Assembly: GCA_045403155.1 (NCBI GenBank)
Contig: JAXIPB010000048.1
Coordinates: forward strand, 1 to 64,000
Reading direction: 5' to 3'
Length of the DNA: 64,000 nt
Source: JAXIPB01 sp045403155
Lineage (GTDB): Bacteria > Actinomycetota > Actinomycetes > Mycobacteriales > Micromonosporaceae
In this document: piece after piece, positions 17,156 through 25,388 of the stretch
How positions within the stretch are numbered: position 1 is the stretch's first letter
Layout of the letters: each line of letters starts with the position of its first letter
Notes under the pieces: model-generated
The model's database searches: none
The model's input: the letters and a program-made list of their open reading frames with translations, nothing else
What the model was told of the DNA's origin: nothing
Position numbers and translations under genes: made by a program

Positions 17156-17716
17156 TTACGATAGGTCGCCCGACTCGCCGGGCAATCCGGTGCCTTTCAT
17201 CGCGAGCTTCTCGGCGTAGGCCTCGTTCAGGTCGTCCCAGCCGTACTCGCGCGCCGCCGCACCCCGGATCGGGCCCATGGGCCGGCCATCGAGCATGTTC
17301 TCGGCAACGACCAGGCAGATGTGCCAACCCGCCGCGACCTTCGGTGCCCAATCGCGATCCTCGAGCGTGTGGCGCAGCGTCAATCGGGTCCCGTTCTCGA
17401 TGTCGGCGAGTTCCCAGCGCAGCAGGTCGTTTCCCCAGGTGTACTCGAGCAGTGTCGGCGGCTCCGCCCGGCGCACATGTGCCGGCATGTCTTGGGACGT
17501 GTCGCCATCGATCATCGTCAGGGTGGCGTCGCCAACGGTGCTCAGATCCGTGTCGGTGTCATACGGCGCCCACCGCCGTACCTGCTCCGGGTCTGTCAAG
17601 GCGGCCCACACCTTCTCTGGCGGGTGCCGAAGATCCCGGACGAATACCAGCGTCCAGCGGTCGTCGCTGGCGTGGCATTCGACATCCGCGAGCGGGCCGG
17701 GTTCGAAGGTTTGCAT
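17156..17716 (-). CDS. SRPBCC (AHSA1/START-like) domain protein
   Basis: 186 aa. The START-like fold is marked by LVFVRDLRHPPEKVWAALTD at the N-terminus, then LLEYTWGNDLLRWEL and LTLRHTLEDRDW. These proteins bind small hydrophobic ligands, and the actual function here is unknown. The ATG follows the ArsR stop by 2 bases, the common ArsR-SRPBCC pairing in actinobacteria. It leads into the LigD-like gene. Confidence 0.88.
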   Translation of the reverse strand: MQTFEPGPLADVECHASDDRWTLVFVRDLRHPPEKVWAALTDPEQVRRWAPYDTDTDLSTVGDATLTMIDGDTSQDMPAHVRRAEPPTLLEYTWGNDLLRWELADIENGTRLTLRHTLEDRDWAPKVAAGWHICLVVAENMLDGRPMGPIRGAAAREYGWDDLNEAYAEKLAMKGTGLPGESGDLS

Positions 17717-17718
17717 GA

Positions 17719-18027
17719 CTACTCCTGGCTATCGAGGTGACGCTCGAGGGCGTCGAGGTGGCGGGTCCACAGCCGGCGATACGGCTCGAGCCACGCGTCC
17801 AATGTCTCGAACGGTCGCGTCTCGATCCGATAGATGCGCTGCTGCGCCGCCGTACGGCAGGACACGAACCCAGCGTCGCGCAACACCTTCAGGTGCTTGG
17901 ACATCGTCGGTTGGCTCACGTCCAGCGCGTTTACGAGCTGTCCGACGCTGCTCTCGGAGCGCCGGAGCCGGTCGAGGATCCGGCGACGCGCGGGTTCTGC
18001 CAGCACGGCGAAGGCATCAACAGGCAC
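17719..18027 (-). CDS. ArsR-family transcriptional regulator
   Basis: 102 aa winged helix: DAFAVLAEPARRRILDRL, recognition region VSQPTMSKHLKVLRDAGFV, and wing QRIYRI. The Cys in the FVSCRT segment is not part of a classical metal-binding ELCVCDL site, so metal sensing is not supported. It most likely represses its own three-gene operon. I chose the GTG at 18027; a TTG at 18063 would place the inverted repeat inside the coding region. Confidence 0.88.
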   Translation of the reverse strand: MPVDAFAVLAEPARRRILDRLRRSESSVGQLVNALDVSQPTMSKHLKVLRDAGFVSCRTAAQQRIYRIETRPFETLDAWLEPYRRLWTRHLDALERHLDSQE

Positions 18028-18034
18028 GGCTCTA

Positions 18035-18054
18035 ATATGCCTCCGCGAGCATAT
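18035..18054. promoter_or_regulatory. Probable ArsR operator overlapping the ribosome site
   Basis: The inverted repeat ATATGC-8 nt-GCATAT lies 7 bases upstream of the arsR GTG. On the minus strand its spacer contains GGAGG, the likely ribosome site. A further half-site (ctatatgc) lies at 18067-18074. Binding there would block transcription or translation of the operon. Confidence 0.6.
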
Positions 18055-18252
18055 GCCCGTCAAGGACTATATGCTGTGGACGCCAGGTGTGAATCTTGGA
18101 GAGTTGCTGTCGCTATAGCGCAGTAGGTCTTCAAGGTTCACTCGATCCCGAGACCAATGCGGACCGTGGCGAACCGAGTAAGTCCGCGCATCTCCATCGA
18201 TGCAAAATGTGTCGCACGGACGGCGCAGTGAATAGCTGAGTTGATCGATGGG

Positions 18253-18325
18253 TGCGCCCGGCAGGATTCGAACCTGCGACCTTCGGATTAGAAGTCCGTT
18301 GCTCTATCCACTGAGCTACGGGCGC
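18253..18325 (-). tRNA. tRNA-Arg (anticodon TCT)
   Basis: 73-nt cloverleaf on the minus strand. The acceptor stem GCGCCCG pairs with CGGGCGC, discriminator A. The D arm is GCTC...GAGC. The anticodon loop CTTCTAA gives TCT, reading AGA. The T arm is GCAGG-TTCGAAT-CCTGC. The CCA is not encoded. The outermost base pair of the anticodon stem is an A-A mismatch. Confidence 0.96.
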
Positions 18326-18458
18326 GCTTGGCGGCTCAGCGCGAGACTACCGCTCGGCCGATCCCAGACGTTTCAGCGAGGAAAAAGGTTGCATGGACAA
18401 AACGCACATAGCACGCTCGGGCCTTTCCGTTCGAGCCGTCACCCGCTAGGTTCCCCAT

Positions 18459-19877
18459 GTGCAGGTGACGCGCCCCACGGTTATTCCCATCCTGGCACCA
18501 GCAATCTCGGACCGTCTGGACCCGGGTGCTGTGCGCGATGAGTACTGCGGGGATCTTACCGTCGTCTACACGTTCGGACCCCAGTTCGGTCGGCGTGTCG
18601 TCACCCACGCCGATCTCGAACAGATGGATTTGACGCCGCGGGTATTGCGCCGCTCGGCACTGGACCACCTCGAGGTGCTCTCCTCTCGCGCCGAATTCCA
18701 CGGTCAGCCGCCCGCGCTGATGCTGTCGTTCGAGGGTCTCGAGTCAAGCCTGCTGTTCGCCAACGATTTTTGGACCAGGCTCCGGGGGGCCGTCCCGGGC
18801 GACCTTATCGTCGGCGTCCCCGCGCGCGACGTCGTGATCGTGACCGGCTCGCAGTCGGGGGCTGGTCTGGAGAAGGTCCGGCGCTGCGTTGACCGCGTAT
18901 TCATGGCCGGTGACGATCACCTGCTGACGCGGAACCTGTTGGTCCGTCGCGGCGCGACTTGGGAGCCGTTCGATCGCCAAGCCCGCAAGGGTGGCCGTCC
19001 CGGTGTCGGCCCGACCCACCAGCACCGACATGGCCAGCCGCCGCGCCAGTACCAGGAGCACCCGTCCTGGCCGGGCGAGCGAGTGCCGGTCGCCACGATG
19101 CGCCCGATGAGCCCGATGGTGCCCGGCGCACCAGGCCCTGCAGGTCGTCCAATGCGCCCAGCCCCCCTTGCGCCGGCGGCTCAGATGCCTGCCGCGCCGC
19201 CGCTGGGGCCGGCCGCTCCGCCGAGGCCGGCTGCCACAACGCTGCCGCCCGTGGCGCCGCCGTCCGACCTTCCCATCGCCCGACCAATGTCACCGGCAAG
19301 GCCGATGTCGCCGGCTGGGCCGATGTCGCCGGCAGGGCCGCCCCGGCCGATGTCGGTGCCGCGCCAGCGGCATGCCCCAGGTCCACGCGGATTCGACTAC
19401 CGGCAGCGCCCCACTCATATCGCGCCGCACTCGGCCATCCCCTACTCGGCGGTGCCCCACTCCGCCGTGCCGTATTCGGGCGCGCCGTATTCCGCCGTGC
19501 CCTACTCGGGGGCGCCGTACTCGGCTGTGCCGTACTCAGCAATGCCGTACTCGGCGGTGCCGAATTCGGAGTCTCCGTACTCCCTCGCTCCTCGATCCGG
19601 GCCGCCGTATTCGTCCGGCCGCACGAACGGCGCGCAACGGCCGTACGAACCGCGGCCCGTCTACCGGGACGACCTGTACTCGACGAGTTCTCGCTCGAGG
19701 CCGCTCTACCCGGACTACACGCCGGTGAGTTCCGCACCGACGTCCGCGTATGCCGACTCGGACCGCCAGCCCGAGCCGCACCAGCCTGTGTACCCGGCGT
19801 CGTGGGACTACAGCCCGGACCCCATGCCGGGCCGGACTGAGCGGCGTTCCGGGCCTAGGGAGCGCTTCTCTCGGTAG
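18459..19877 (+). CDS. DUF1444-like protein with PYSAV/RPMSPA repeat tail
   Basis: 472 aa. Residues about 1-175 form a folded domain resembling DUF1444/YtpQ-type proteins (LTVVYTFGPQFGRRVV, VPARDVVIVTG). The rest is low-complexity: RPMSPA-type hexapeptides (about 275-305), then about a dozen PYSAV/PYSGA pentapeptides (about 328-385) in a Tyr-, Ser- and Pro-rich stretch, and a Tyr/Arg-rich end. No signal peptide or membrane helix is seen, so the tail is probably disordered and cytoplasmic. The start is a GTG. Its 3' end overlaps the convergent hydrolase gene by 23 bp. Confidence 0.75.
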   Translation: MQVTRPTVIPILAPAISDRLDPGAVRDEYCGDLTVVYTFGPQFGRRVVTHADLEQMDLTPRVLRRSALDHLEVLSSRAEFHGQPPALMLSFEGLESSLLFANDFWTRLRGAVPGDLIVGVPARDVVIVTGSQSGAGLEKVRRCVDRVFMAGDDHLLTRNLLVRRGATWEPFDRQARKGGRPGVGPTHQHRHGQPPRQYQEHPSWPGERVPVATMRPMSPMVPGAPGPAGRPMRPAPLAPAAQMPAAPPLGPAAPPRPAATTLPPVAPPSDLPIARPMSPARPMSPAGPMSPAGPPRPMSVPRQRHAPGPRGFDYRQRPTHIAPHSAIPYSAVPHSAVPYSGAPYSAVPYSGAPYSAVPYSAMPYSAVPNSESPYSLAPRSGPPYSSGRTNGAQRPYEPRPVYRDDLYSTSSRSRPLYPDYTPVSSAPTSAYADSDRQPEPHQPVYPASWDYSPDPMPGRTERRSGPRERFSR

Positions 19878-20898
19878 CGGGGCTCGGCTCCTTGTTGGCG
19901 CTCGTCTCGTTAGCAGCGCTCGTCTCGTTTGTAGCGCTCGTCTCCGCACCCGAGGTGACGCCGAGCGTTGACCTGAGCCACCCATCGAGCGCGGTGAAGA
20001 CTCGCTCCCGCGCGGCGGGCGGCGACAAAACCAGGTCGTGCTTACCGCCCTCGATCCGTACCACCGCGACATCACGTCCGAGCCGGGATGCGTACTTCGC
20101 GATGTGATCGACGTTCAACACGGCGTCGGCGTGGTGAGCCGCCTCGGCGAAGCGACCGCGGTAGCTCCGCGCCGAGCACGCGACCAGAATCGGTACGTCA
20201 ATGTTGAGGCCGGCCTGGGCGCGCTTGTGTGCCTGGCTCATCGCGCGTACCCAACCGGCGTAGATCGTGTAGCCGTTCAAGGGCTTCCAGGCGAGGTTGT
20301 AGTCCCACTCGCCGTGGTGGTCGCGGTGGATGCTCTTGCCGTACGTCGTACCGAGCTGCTGCGGCATCTTCTGCCTGGGGCGTCGGGCGCCGACGAGGTT
20401 GACGATCGGGGTCAACCCGTGCCGGACGATCCAGGGCTCGTTGAACTCCAGGAACGGGCTGTTGAGGAAGAGACCCTGGAGCACGCCGCCTCCCCGTACC
20501 CGATCAGCCCAGAGCGCTGTGATGAGACCACCGGTCGAGTGACCATTGACGAGCAGAACGTTGTGCCCATCCTCCTCGCGGATGATCCGGACAGCCTCGT
20601 CGATCTCGGGGTAGTAGTCGGAGACGTCGCGGCAGAAGTTCGGCGTCTGCTTTGCGAGCAGGCTCCGTCCGTACTTGCGCAGGTCCAGCGCGTAGAAGTC
20701 GTACCCGCGGGCGGTGTAGAACTCGGCCAGGTGGGTCTGAAAGAAGTAGTCGACGTATCCGTGCACATACAGCACGGCTCGGCCAGTGGGTGCGCTGGCG
20801 CGGAGGCTGACTAGCGTCGCCACGACCTCGCCTTCGTCATCCGGGTCGAGGGCGATGCGGCGTTGTTCGTACGGTGCTCCTAGGACGTCAATCTCCAC
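19855..20898 (-). CDS. Alpha/beta hydrolase, lysophospholipase-like
   Basis: 347 aa. AVLYVHGYVDYFFQ supplies the oxyanion region and NGHSTGGLITALW the nucleophile elbow, with the distal His in EGGKHDLVLSP. The lid and overall order resemble serine aminopeptidase S33/monoacylglycerol lipases. Substrate unknown. The GTG at 20898 begins VEIDVLGAPYEQ; the frame is open upstream over the ketoacyl synthase gene but without similarity. The C-terminal about 30 residues are a Thr/Ser/Asn-rich tail (ETSATN-type units) encoded by an 18-bp tandem repeat. Confidence 0.82.
   Translation of the reverse strand: MEIDVLGAPYEQRRIALDPDDEGEVVATLVSLRASAPTGRAVLYVHGYVDYFFQTHLAEFYTARGYDFYALDLRKYGRSLLAKQTPNFCRDVSDYYPEIDEAVRIIREEDGHNVLLVNGHSTGGLITALWADRVRGGGVLQGLFLNSPFLEFNEPWIVRHGLTPIVNLVGARRPRQKMPQQLGTTYGKSIHRDHHGEWDYNLAWKPLNGYTIYAGWVRAMSQAHKRAQAGLNIDVPILVACSARSYRGRFAEAAHHADAVLNVDHIAKYASRLGRDVAVVRIEGGKHDLVLSPPAARERVFTALDGWLRSTLGVTSGAETSATNETSAANETSANKEPSPATERSAP
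19898..19950. repeat. 18-bp tandem repeat at gene end
   Basis: Three units (19898-19915, 19916-19933, 19934-19950), each starting gcgctcgtctc. They encode the hexapeptide tail ETSATN/ETSAAN/ETSANK of the hydrolase, 43 bases before its stop. Confidence 0.85.
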
Positions 20899-20971
20899 GA
20901 TGCGACCGTACCCGCATTGGAGGAGAGTGTGAACGCGTCCGCGCGTCGCGTGGCCCGACTCGGAGGTAGCG

Positions 20972-22189
20972 ATGATCGAATCTCGCGATGGGCGCCGGGT
21001 CGTGATTACCGGCGTCGGGGTCGTCGCACCGTGTGGTACGGGCGCGGACGCCTTCTGGGATGGCCTGGCCAAGCCGGCGGACCCGACCGTGGTTCGCCGT
21101 GTCGTCGACTTCGACCCGGGACGCGGCGGCCTTGGCCGGGTCGAGGCCAGGCGGTTGGATCGATTCGCGCAGTTCGCGATCACGGCGAGCGGGGAGGCGC
21201 TCGCGGACGCTGGCCTGCTGGCCGAATCGACGGCGAGCGGCCCGCTCATCGGGATCGATGGGGAGCGGGCCGGTGTGCTCATCGGGAGCGGGATCGGCGG
21301 GGCTCTCTCGTGGGAACAGCAGGTCTTGATCCTCCGCGACAAGGGGGAACGATCAGTGTCACCGCTGACCGTGCCGATGGTAATGCCCAATGCCGCCGCG
21401 GCCGCGACATCGATGCGGTGGCTCCTTTATGGACCCTGCGAGACGATCGCGACATCGTGTGCGACGGGAACCCATGCGGTCGCCAATGCCGCCCGCTGGA
21501 TCGCCGCCGGTCGCTGCGATGTCGCTGTTGCGGGCGGCGCCGAGGCGTGCCTTACCGGCACGAACATGGCAGGTTTCACGAACATGCGCGCGCTTTCGCA
21601 GACCGGTATCTCCCGACCGTTCGATGTGGACCGTGACGGGTTCTGCGCGTCGGAGGGCGCCGGCGTCCTCGTGCTGGAGGAGGCCGCTCGGGCAAAGGCG
21701 CGTGGCGCGCACGTCTATGCGGAGGTGGCCGGCGCGGCGTCTACGGCCGACGGATATCACATCACCGCGCCGGCTCCGGCCGGGCGCGGCGCGATCGCCT
21801 GCATGCGGCTGGCGCTCGACGACGCGGGTGTGGCACCGGGCGAGGTGACCCACGTGAACGCTCACGGCACGTCGACCCCGCTCAACGACGCCACCGAGGC
21901 GGCCGTCATCGCAGAGCTGCTCGGACCATTGGGTACGGGGCCGGCGGTGAGCGCCATCAAAGGGGTAACTGGGCATTCGCTCGGTGCGGCGGGCGCGATC
22001 GAGGCGGTGGCGTTGGCGCTGGCGTATGCTCGCCGGGAGCTGCCGCCCACGGCGGGAACCGTCTCCGTCGATCCCGCATGCGACATCGATCTCGTGCTGG
22101 CCCCGCGTATGTGGGATCCGGCGCCGGCCGTTTCAAACTCCTTCGGATTCGGGGGGCTCAACGGCACGCTCGTGTTCGTGCCCGCGTAG
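20972..22189 (+). CDS. Beta-ketoacyl-ACP synthase (KAS II/FabF-like)
   Basis: 405 aa thiolase-fold condensing enzyme. The active-site Cys is in SCATGTH (about residue 162). The two catalytic His residues are in NAHGTSTPLND (about 296) and KGVTGHSLGAAGA (about 334), and the GFGG loop (FGFGGLNGTL) is near the end. It would elongate acyl-ACP with malonyl-ACP. No ACP, ketoreductase or other fatty-acid or polyketide gene is next to it, so its pathway is open. GGAGGTAGCG before the ATG fixes the start. Confidence 0.9.
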   Translation: MIESRDGRRVVITGVGVVAPCGTGADAFWDGLAKPADPTVVRRVVDFDPGRGGLGRVEARRLDRFAQFAITASGEALADAGLLAESTASGPLIGIDGERAGVLIGSGIGGALSWEQQVLILRDKGERSVSPLTVPMVMPNAAAAATSMRWLLYGPCETIATSCATGTHAVANAARWIAAGRCDVAVAGGAEACLTGTNMAGFTNMRALSQTGISRPFDVDRDGFCASEGAGVLVLEEAARAKARGAHVYAEVAGAASTADGYHITAPAPAGRGAIACMRLALDDAGVAPGEVTHVNAHGTSTPLNDATEAAVIAELLGPLGTGPAVSAIKGVTGHSLGAAGAIEAVALALAYARRELPPTAGTVSVDPACDIDLVLAPRMWDPAPAVSNSFGFGGLNGTLVFVPA

Positions 22190-22200
22190 CCGCCCTTGAG

Positions 22201-22274
22201 CGCCGATCATGTCCTCCAGGTCATGATCGGCGGCTTTTCGCTCCGGTCACATCATGATCGATGGGACCTTGAGG
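22201..22274 (+). repeat. 74-bp intergenic element, copy 4
   Basis: The palindrome is at 22201-22232, the spacer at 22233-22251 and the distal arm at 22252-22274. It sits between convergent genes; the distal arm encodes the last eight codons' worth of the crotonase gene, including its TGA. Confidence 0.92.
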
Positions 22275-23082
22275 CGCCGCCCCCGTGGTGGTTGCCGGAC
22301 TGGTTCGGGTGGTCGGGCGCCACGTCGATGCCGCCATGACGCCCTGCACCGGCGGCGAATCGGGCTGCGCCCGCGCGGCCATCGGCGTCGAAGGATGCCA
22401 ACCCGAGTCGGAACTCGGCAGCCATCGCGTCTTCCTCCGTTAACGCGTGCTGCCCGAGCGCGGAGCGTCGGTCGCTGCGCATGCACGTCTGCGGGAGATT
22501 CGCAATCTCCAGCGCCAGTGCTTCGGTTACTCGACGGGCTTGACCTGGTTCGACGATTCGGTTCACTAGGCCCATCTCGTATGCCTCGACCGCCTGTACC
22601 GGTCGGCCAGTGAGGATCAAGTCCATCGCGCGACTCAACCCGATCAGCCTGGGCAGGCGCACCGTGCCGCCATCAATGAGCGGGACGCCCCAGCGCCGGC
22701 AGAACACCCCGAACACCGCGGTTGACTCGGCGACCCGTAGGTCGCACCACAGCGCGAGCTCGAGCCCACCGGCAACGGCGTACCCCGACACGGCCGCGAT
22801 CGCTGGTTTGGACAGGCGAATTCGGGTCGGCCCCATTGGGCCATCGCCGTCGGGTTCGAGCCGATTCCCTACGGGAGTGCCGATCGCCTTGAGATCGGCG
22901 CCCGAGCAGAACGTGCCACCCTCGCCCCACAAGACAGCGACAAGCGCTGACCGGTCGGCCTCGAAGTCGCGAAAGGCATCGGCGAGCGCGAGTGCGGTCG
23001 GGCCGTCAACCGCGTTGCGGGTCTCGGGCCGTGACAGGATCACCGTGAATACCGGACCGGAGCGTTCCACGCGCACAGACAT
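22252..23082 (-). CDS. Enoyl-CoA hydratase/isomerase (crotonase) family
   Basis: 276 aa. The CoA-binding and oxyanion-hole segments are clear: ILSRPETRNAVDG, GTFCSGADLKAI and YAVAGGLELALWCDLRVA, followed by RWGVPLIDGGTVRLPRLIG with the Asp/Gly pattern of crotonases. Crotonases act on acyl-CoA thioesters; the specific reaction is not evident. Two ATGs (23082, 23091) are possible. The C-terminus SRSHRS followed by TGA is encoded by repeat copy 4, so the native end was probably replaced. Confidence 0.88.
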   Translation of the reverse strand: MSVRVERSGPVFTVILSRPETRNAVDGPTALALADAFRDFEADRSALVAVLWGEGGTFCSGADLKAIGTPVGNRLEPDGDGPMGPTRIRLSKPAIAAVSGYAVAGGLELALWCDLRVAESTAVFGVFCRRWGVPLIDGGTVRLPRLIGLSRAMDLILTGRPVQAVEAYEMGLVNRIVEPGQARRVTEALALEIANLPQTCMRSDRRSALGQHALTEEDAMAAEFRLGLASFDADGRAGAARFAAGAGRHGGIDVAPDHPNQSGNHHGGGASRSHRS

Positions 23083-23125
23083 GGCGGCCATCCTCGCACG
23101 CCACCCCTCAGCCACCCCCCCCATC

Positions 23126-23199
23126 CGTCGATAATGACCTGCAGGTCTTGATCGACGCAATCTGGCGACGGTGACCTCATGATCAACGCGATCTTGGCG
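23126..23199 (+). repeat. 74-bp intergenic element, copy 5 (diverged)
   Basis: The palindrome at 23126-23157 has several substitutions (cgtcgataatg...cttgatcgacg). The spacer is at 23158-23176 and the distal arm at 23177-23199. This is the only copy between divergent genes. Confidence 0.88.
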
Positions 23200-23241
23200 C
23201 GAGCCGTCACCGGCTAGCACGTTGTCTCGGTCGGATGTTGG

Positions 23242-23269
23242 TTGTCCACAACCGGCTTGGTTATCCACA
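23242..23269 (+). promoter_or_regulatory. Pair of DnaA boxes upstream of ssb
   Basis: TTGTCCACA (23242-23250) and TTATCCACA (23261-23269) are exact matches to the actinobacterial and E. coli DnaA-box consensus, in the same orientation, about 100 bases before the SSB start. This suggests DnaA control of ssb expression, or a local DnaA-binding site. Confidence 0.65.
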
Positions 23270-23367
23270 GATCGCGCTCGGGGTGATGACAGCGTCTCTC
23301 GCCCCGTGCACGCTAGTCCAGGGTCGACCCGGCAACGTCCAGTGTGGATTGAGATCTGGGAGAGGCG

Positions 23368-24099
23368 ATGTTCGATACGTATATCACGATCGTTGGTACC
23401 GCGTTACAGGCACCCGAGCGCAGGAAGCTCGAAAAGTCCGGCGCGGTCGTTGCGAGCTTTCGGGTGATCAGCAACGCCCGCCGCTTCGACAAGGAGAATC
23501 AGGTGTGGGTCGACGGGGCCAACCTGCGTATCAAGGTCAACTGCTGGCGACGCCTGGTCGACGGAGTGGTCGGCTCGGTCTACACCGGCGATCCGGTCAT
23601 CGTGCACGGGCGAATCTCCACCCGCGAGTGGCAAAATGAGCAGGGCGAGACCCGGTTCGCGTACGAGGTGGATGCCGAGACCGTGGGTCACGACCTCTCC
23701 CGCGGGACGGCCGAGTTCCACAAGTTGAAGCCTGATGCGATCCGGCCGGTCATCGAAGACGAGGATTCGGAGAACCGCGTCAACGGCGAACTCGCCCACG
23801 CGTATCCGGACGCCGGTGGGCCGACTCTCGAGCAGACAGTTGGAGATCGCGTGCCCGGCGAGTCCGGGAGCGGCTTGGGCTACGGCGACAGCTACGACAT
23901 GTCCGATATCCCGGATACCGATCACGAGGCGATGGCAATCCTTCGCAATGCCGGCCTCGATCCGTCGACGCCAGATGACGAAGGCAACAGTGGCGGCGAG
24001 GACGACTCAGACGAGGGGGAGATCGCTGGCGCGGACTCGGGTTCGGGCGGGCCCGGCAGCCGCAGCCGCCGGCGCGGGCGTCAGCCTGTTCCGGCCTGA
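23368..24099 (+). CDS. ssb: Single-stranded DNA-binding protein (SSB paralogue)
   Basis: 243 aa. The OB fold occupies about residues 1-115 (TYITIVGTALQAPE, RVNCWRR-type core as KVNCWRRLVDG, GDPVIVHGRISTREW). The C-terminal half is a disordered acidic Gly/Asp/Glu tail, but it ends RRRGRQPVPA and lacks the acidic DDxPF tip that recruits repair proteins. This fits an auxiliary SsbB-like paralogue rather than the replicative SSB. The ATG follows gggagaggcg. Two DnaA boxes lie upstream. Confidence 0.9.
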   Translation: MFDTYITIVGTALQAPERRKLEKSGAVVASFRVISNARRFDKENQVWVDGANLRIKVNCWRRLVDGVVGSVYTGDPVIVHGRISTREWQNEQGETRFAYEVDAETVGHDLSRGTAEFHKLKPDAIRPVIEDEDSENRVNGELAHAYPDAGGPTLEQTVGDRVPGESGSGLGYGDSYDMSDIPDTDHEAMAILRNAGLDPSTPDDEGNSGGEDDSDEGEIAGADSGSGGPGSRSRRRGRQPVPA

Positions 24100-24206
24100 C
24101 GGTCCCTCTCAGGTCCGGCGGAGGTGCGCGGTGACTGGCCCGCTCATCTCCGTCGGGCTCCGGCGCGGCCGATGGCGACGCAGCGGGTCCCGATAGGCTG
24201 CGTGGC

Positions 24207-25337
24207 GTGCACGGGGACGTGATCGTCGTTGGGCTCGGCAGCATGGGCGCCGCCGCGGCGTACGAGCTCGCCTCGCGCGGCCTGCGTGTCGTTGGCGTGG
24301 ACCGGTTTGCTCCGCCGCATGAGCGCGGCGCGCACGCTGGCGGCTCGCGGATCATCCGGATGGCCTATATGGAGGGCGCCGAGTACGTGCCGCTGGTGCA
24401 GCGGTCGTACGACTTATGGCGGCAGCTCGAGACGGCGGCCGGCGAGACGTTACTGACCACGACCGGCGGCCTGATGCTCGGCCGGCGTGACTCCAAGGCT
24501 GTGGCCGGCGCGCTGGCCGCCGCACTGGCCCATGCGCTGCCCCATTCCGTGCTCGACTCGGCGGAGGTGCGACGCGGATTCCCGGCTTTCACCCCGGCCG
24601 ACGATGAGATCGGGCTGTTCGAGGACATAGCCGGGCTGCTACGTCCAGAACAGGCCATCGCTGCGCAGCTTCGATTGGCGGCGGATCATGGCGCCGATCT
24701 CCGGATCGGCGTCGCGGTGAGGGACTGGACGGCTGGAGCCTACGGCGTGACCGTGACGACCGAGTCGGAGGTGCTCCGCGCGGACCGGCTCGTGCTCACA
24801 CCCGGGGCGTGGTCGCCGGAGCTGACCCGGCTCCGCGCACCGATGAAGGTTCAGCGTCGCGTCCAGCATTACTGGCGGGCGGCCGACGAGACCGTCTTCG
24901 AACCGGGGCGCTTCCCGATCTGGATCTGGGAGTACGAAGCCGGACTGGCGGGCTACGGCGTGCCGGCCGTCGCCGGGGCTGTCAAGGCGTCCCTGCATCA
25001 TGGCGACGAGGCGGTCGACCCTGACGAGGGTGCCGCGCCGGCCCGCGAGGACGAGGTCATCGGGATGCGGGCCTGGCTCTCATCGCGCTTGCCGGCGCTC
25101 GCGGCCGGGGAGTGGCTCGGCGCGAAGCCGTGCCTCTACACGCTCACACCCGATGAGCACTTCGTCCTCGGTTTGCATCCAGAGCATCCGAACGTCGCCG
25201 TCGCCTGCGGGTTCTCGGGGCACGGCTTCAAGTTCACGCCGGTGGTGGGCGAGATCCTCGGTGACCTCGTCGCGAAGGGTTCCACCTCGCACCCGATCGG
25301 GTTGTTCGACCCGACTCGCTTCGGGTCGCGCGCATGA
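24207..25337 (+). CDS. Sarcosine oxidase/N-methyltryptophan oxidase-like flavoenzyme
   Basis: 376 aa FAD-dependent oxidoreductase of the DAO fold. The N-terminal dinucleotide motif VIVVGLGSMGAAAAYEL is followed by HAGGSRIIRMAY, as in monomeric sarcosine oxidase. The Cys in AKPCLYTLTPDEHF (about residue 308) aligns with the cysteine that holds FAD covalently in that family, and CGFSGHGFKFTPVVG closes the flavin site. It would oxidise N-methyl amino acids, producing H2O2 and formaldehyde. The start is GTG. It ends inside a tandem repeat shared with the start of cbiB. Confidence 0.9.
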   Translation: MHGDVIVVGLGSMGAAAAYELASRGLRVVGVDRFAPPHERGAHAGGSRIIRMAYMEGAEYVPLVQRSYDLWRQLETAAGETLLTTTGGLMLGRRDSKAVAGALAAALAHALPHSVLDSAEVRRGFPAFTPADDEIGLFEDIAGLLRPEQAIAAQLRLAADHGADLRIGVAVRDWTAGAYGVTVTTESEVLRADRLVLTPGAWSPELTRLRAPMKVQRRVQHYWRAADETVFEPGRFPIWIWEYEAGLAGYGVPAVAGAVKASLHHGDEAVDPDEGAAPAREDEVIGMRAWLSSRLPALAAGEWLGAKPCLYTLTPDEHFVLGLHPEHPNVAVACGFSGHGFKFTPVVGEILGDLVAKGSTSHPIGLFDPTRFGSRA

Positions 25338-25388
25338 GCGTCGGGTCGCGCGCATGAGCGTCGGGTCGCGCATGAGCGTCGGGTCGCG
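25321..25388. repeat. 20/18-bp tandem repeat across a gene junction
   Basis: tcgggtcgcgcgcatgagcg is repeated exactly (25321-25340, 25341-25360), then an 18-bp version (25361-25378) and a partial unit follow. Each unit contains ATGAGC, so the stop of the oxidase and three candidate starts for cbiB lie in the array. Confidence 0.92.

Noticed and set aside
18248..18541. Plus-strand ORF beginning with GAPGRIRTCDLRIRSPL
   Set aside because: This is the well-known false translation across an Arg-type tRNA gene; the tRNA on the minus strand explains the sequence.
20972..22189. Start of a polyketide or fatty-acid gene cluster
   Set aside because: The ketoacyl synthase stands alone; no ACP, acyltransferase, ketoreductase or chain-length factor is adjacent.
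23200..23368. Replication origin
   Set aside because: Only two DnaA boxes are present, with no dnaA, dnaN or AT-rich unwinding region; oriC needs many more boxes.
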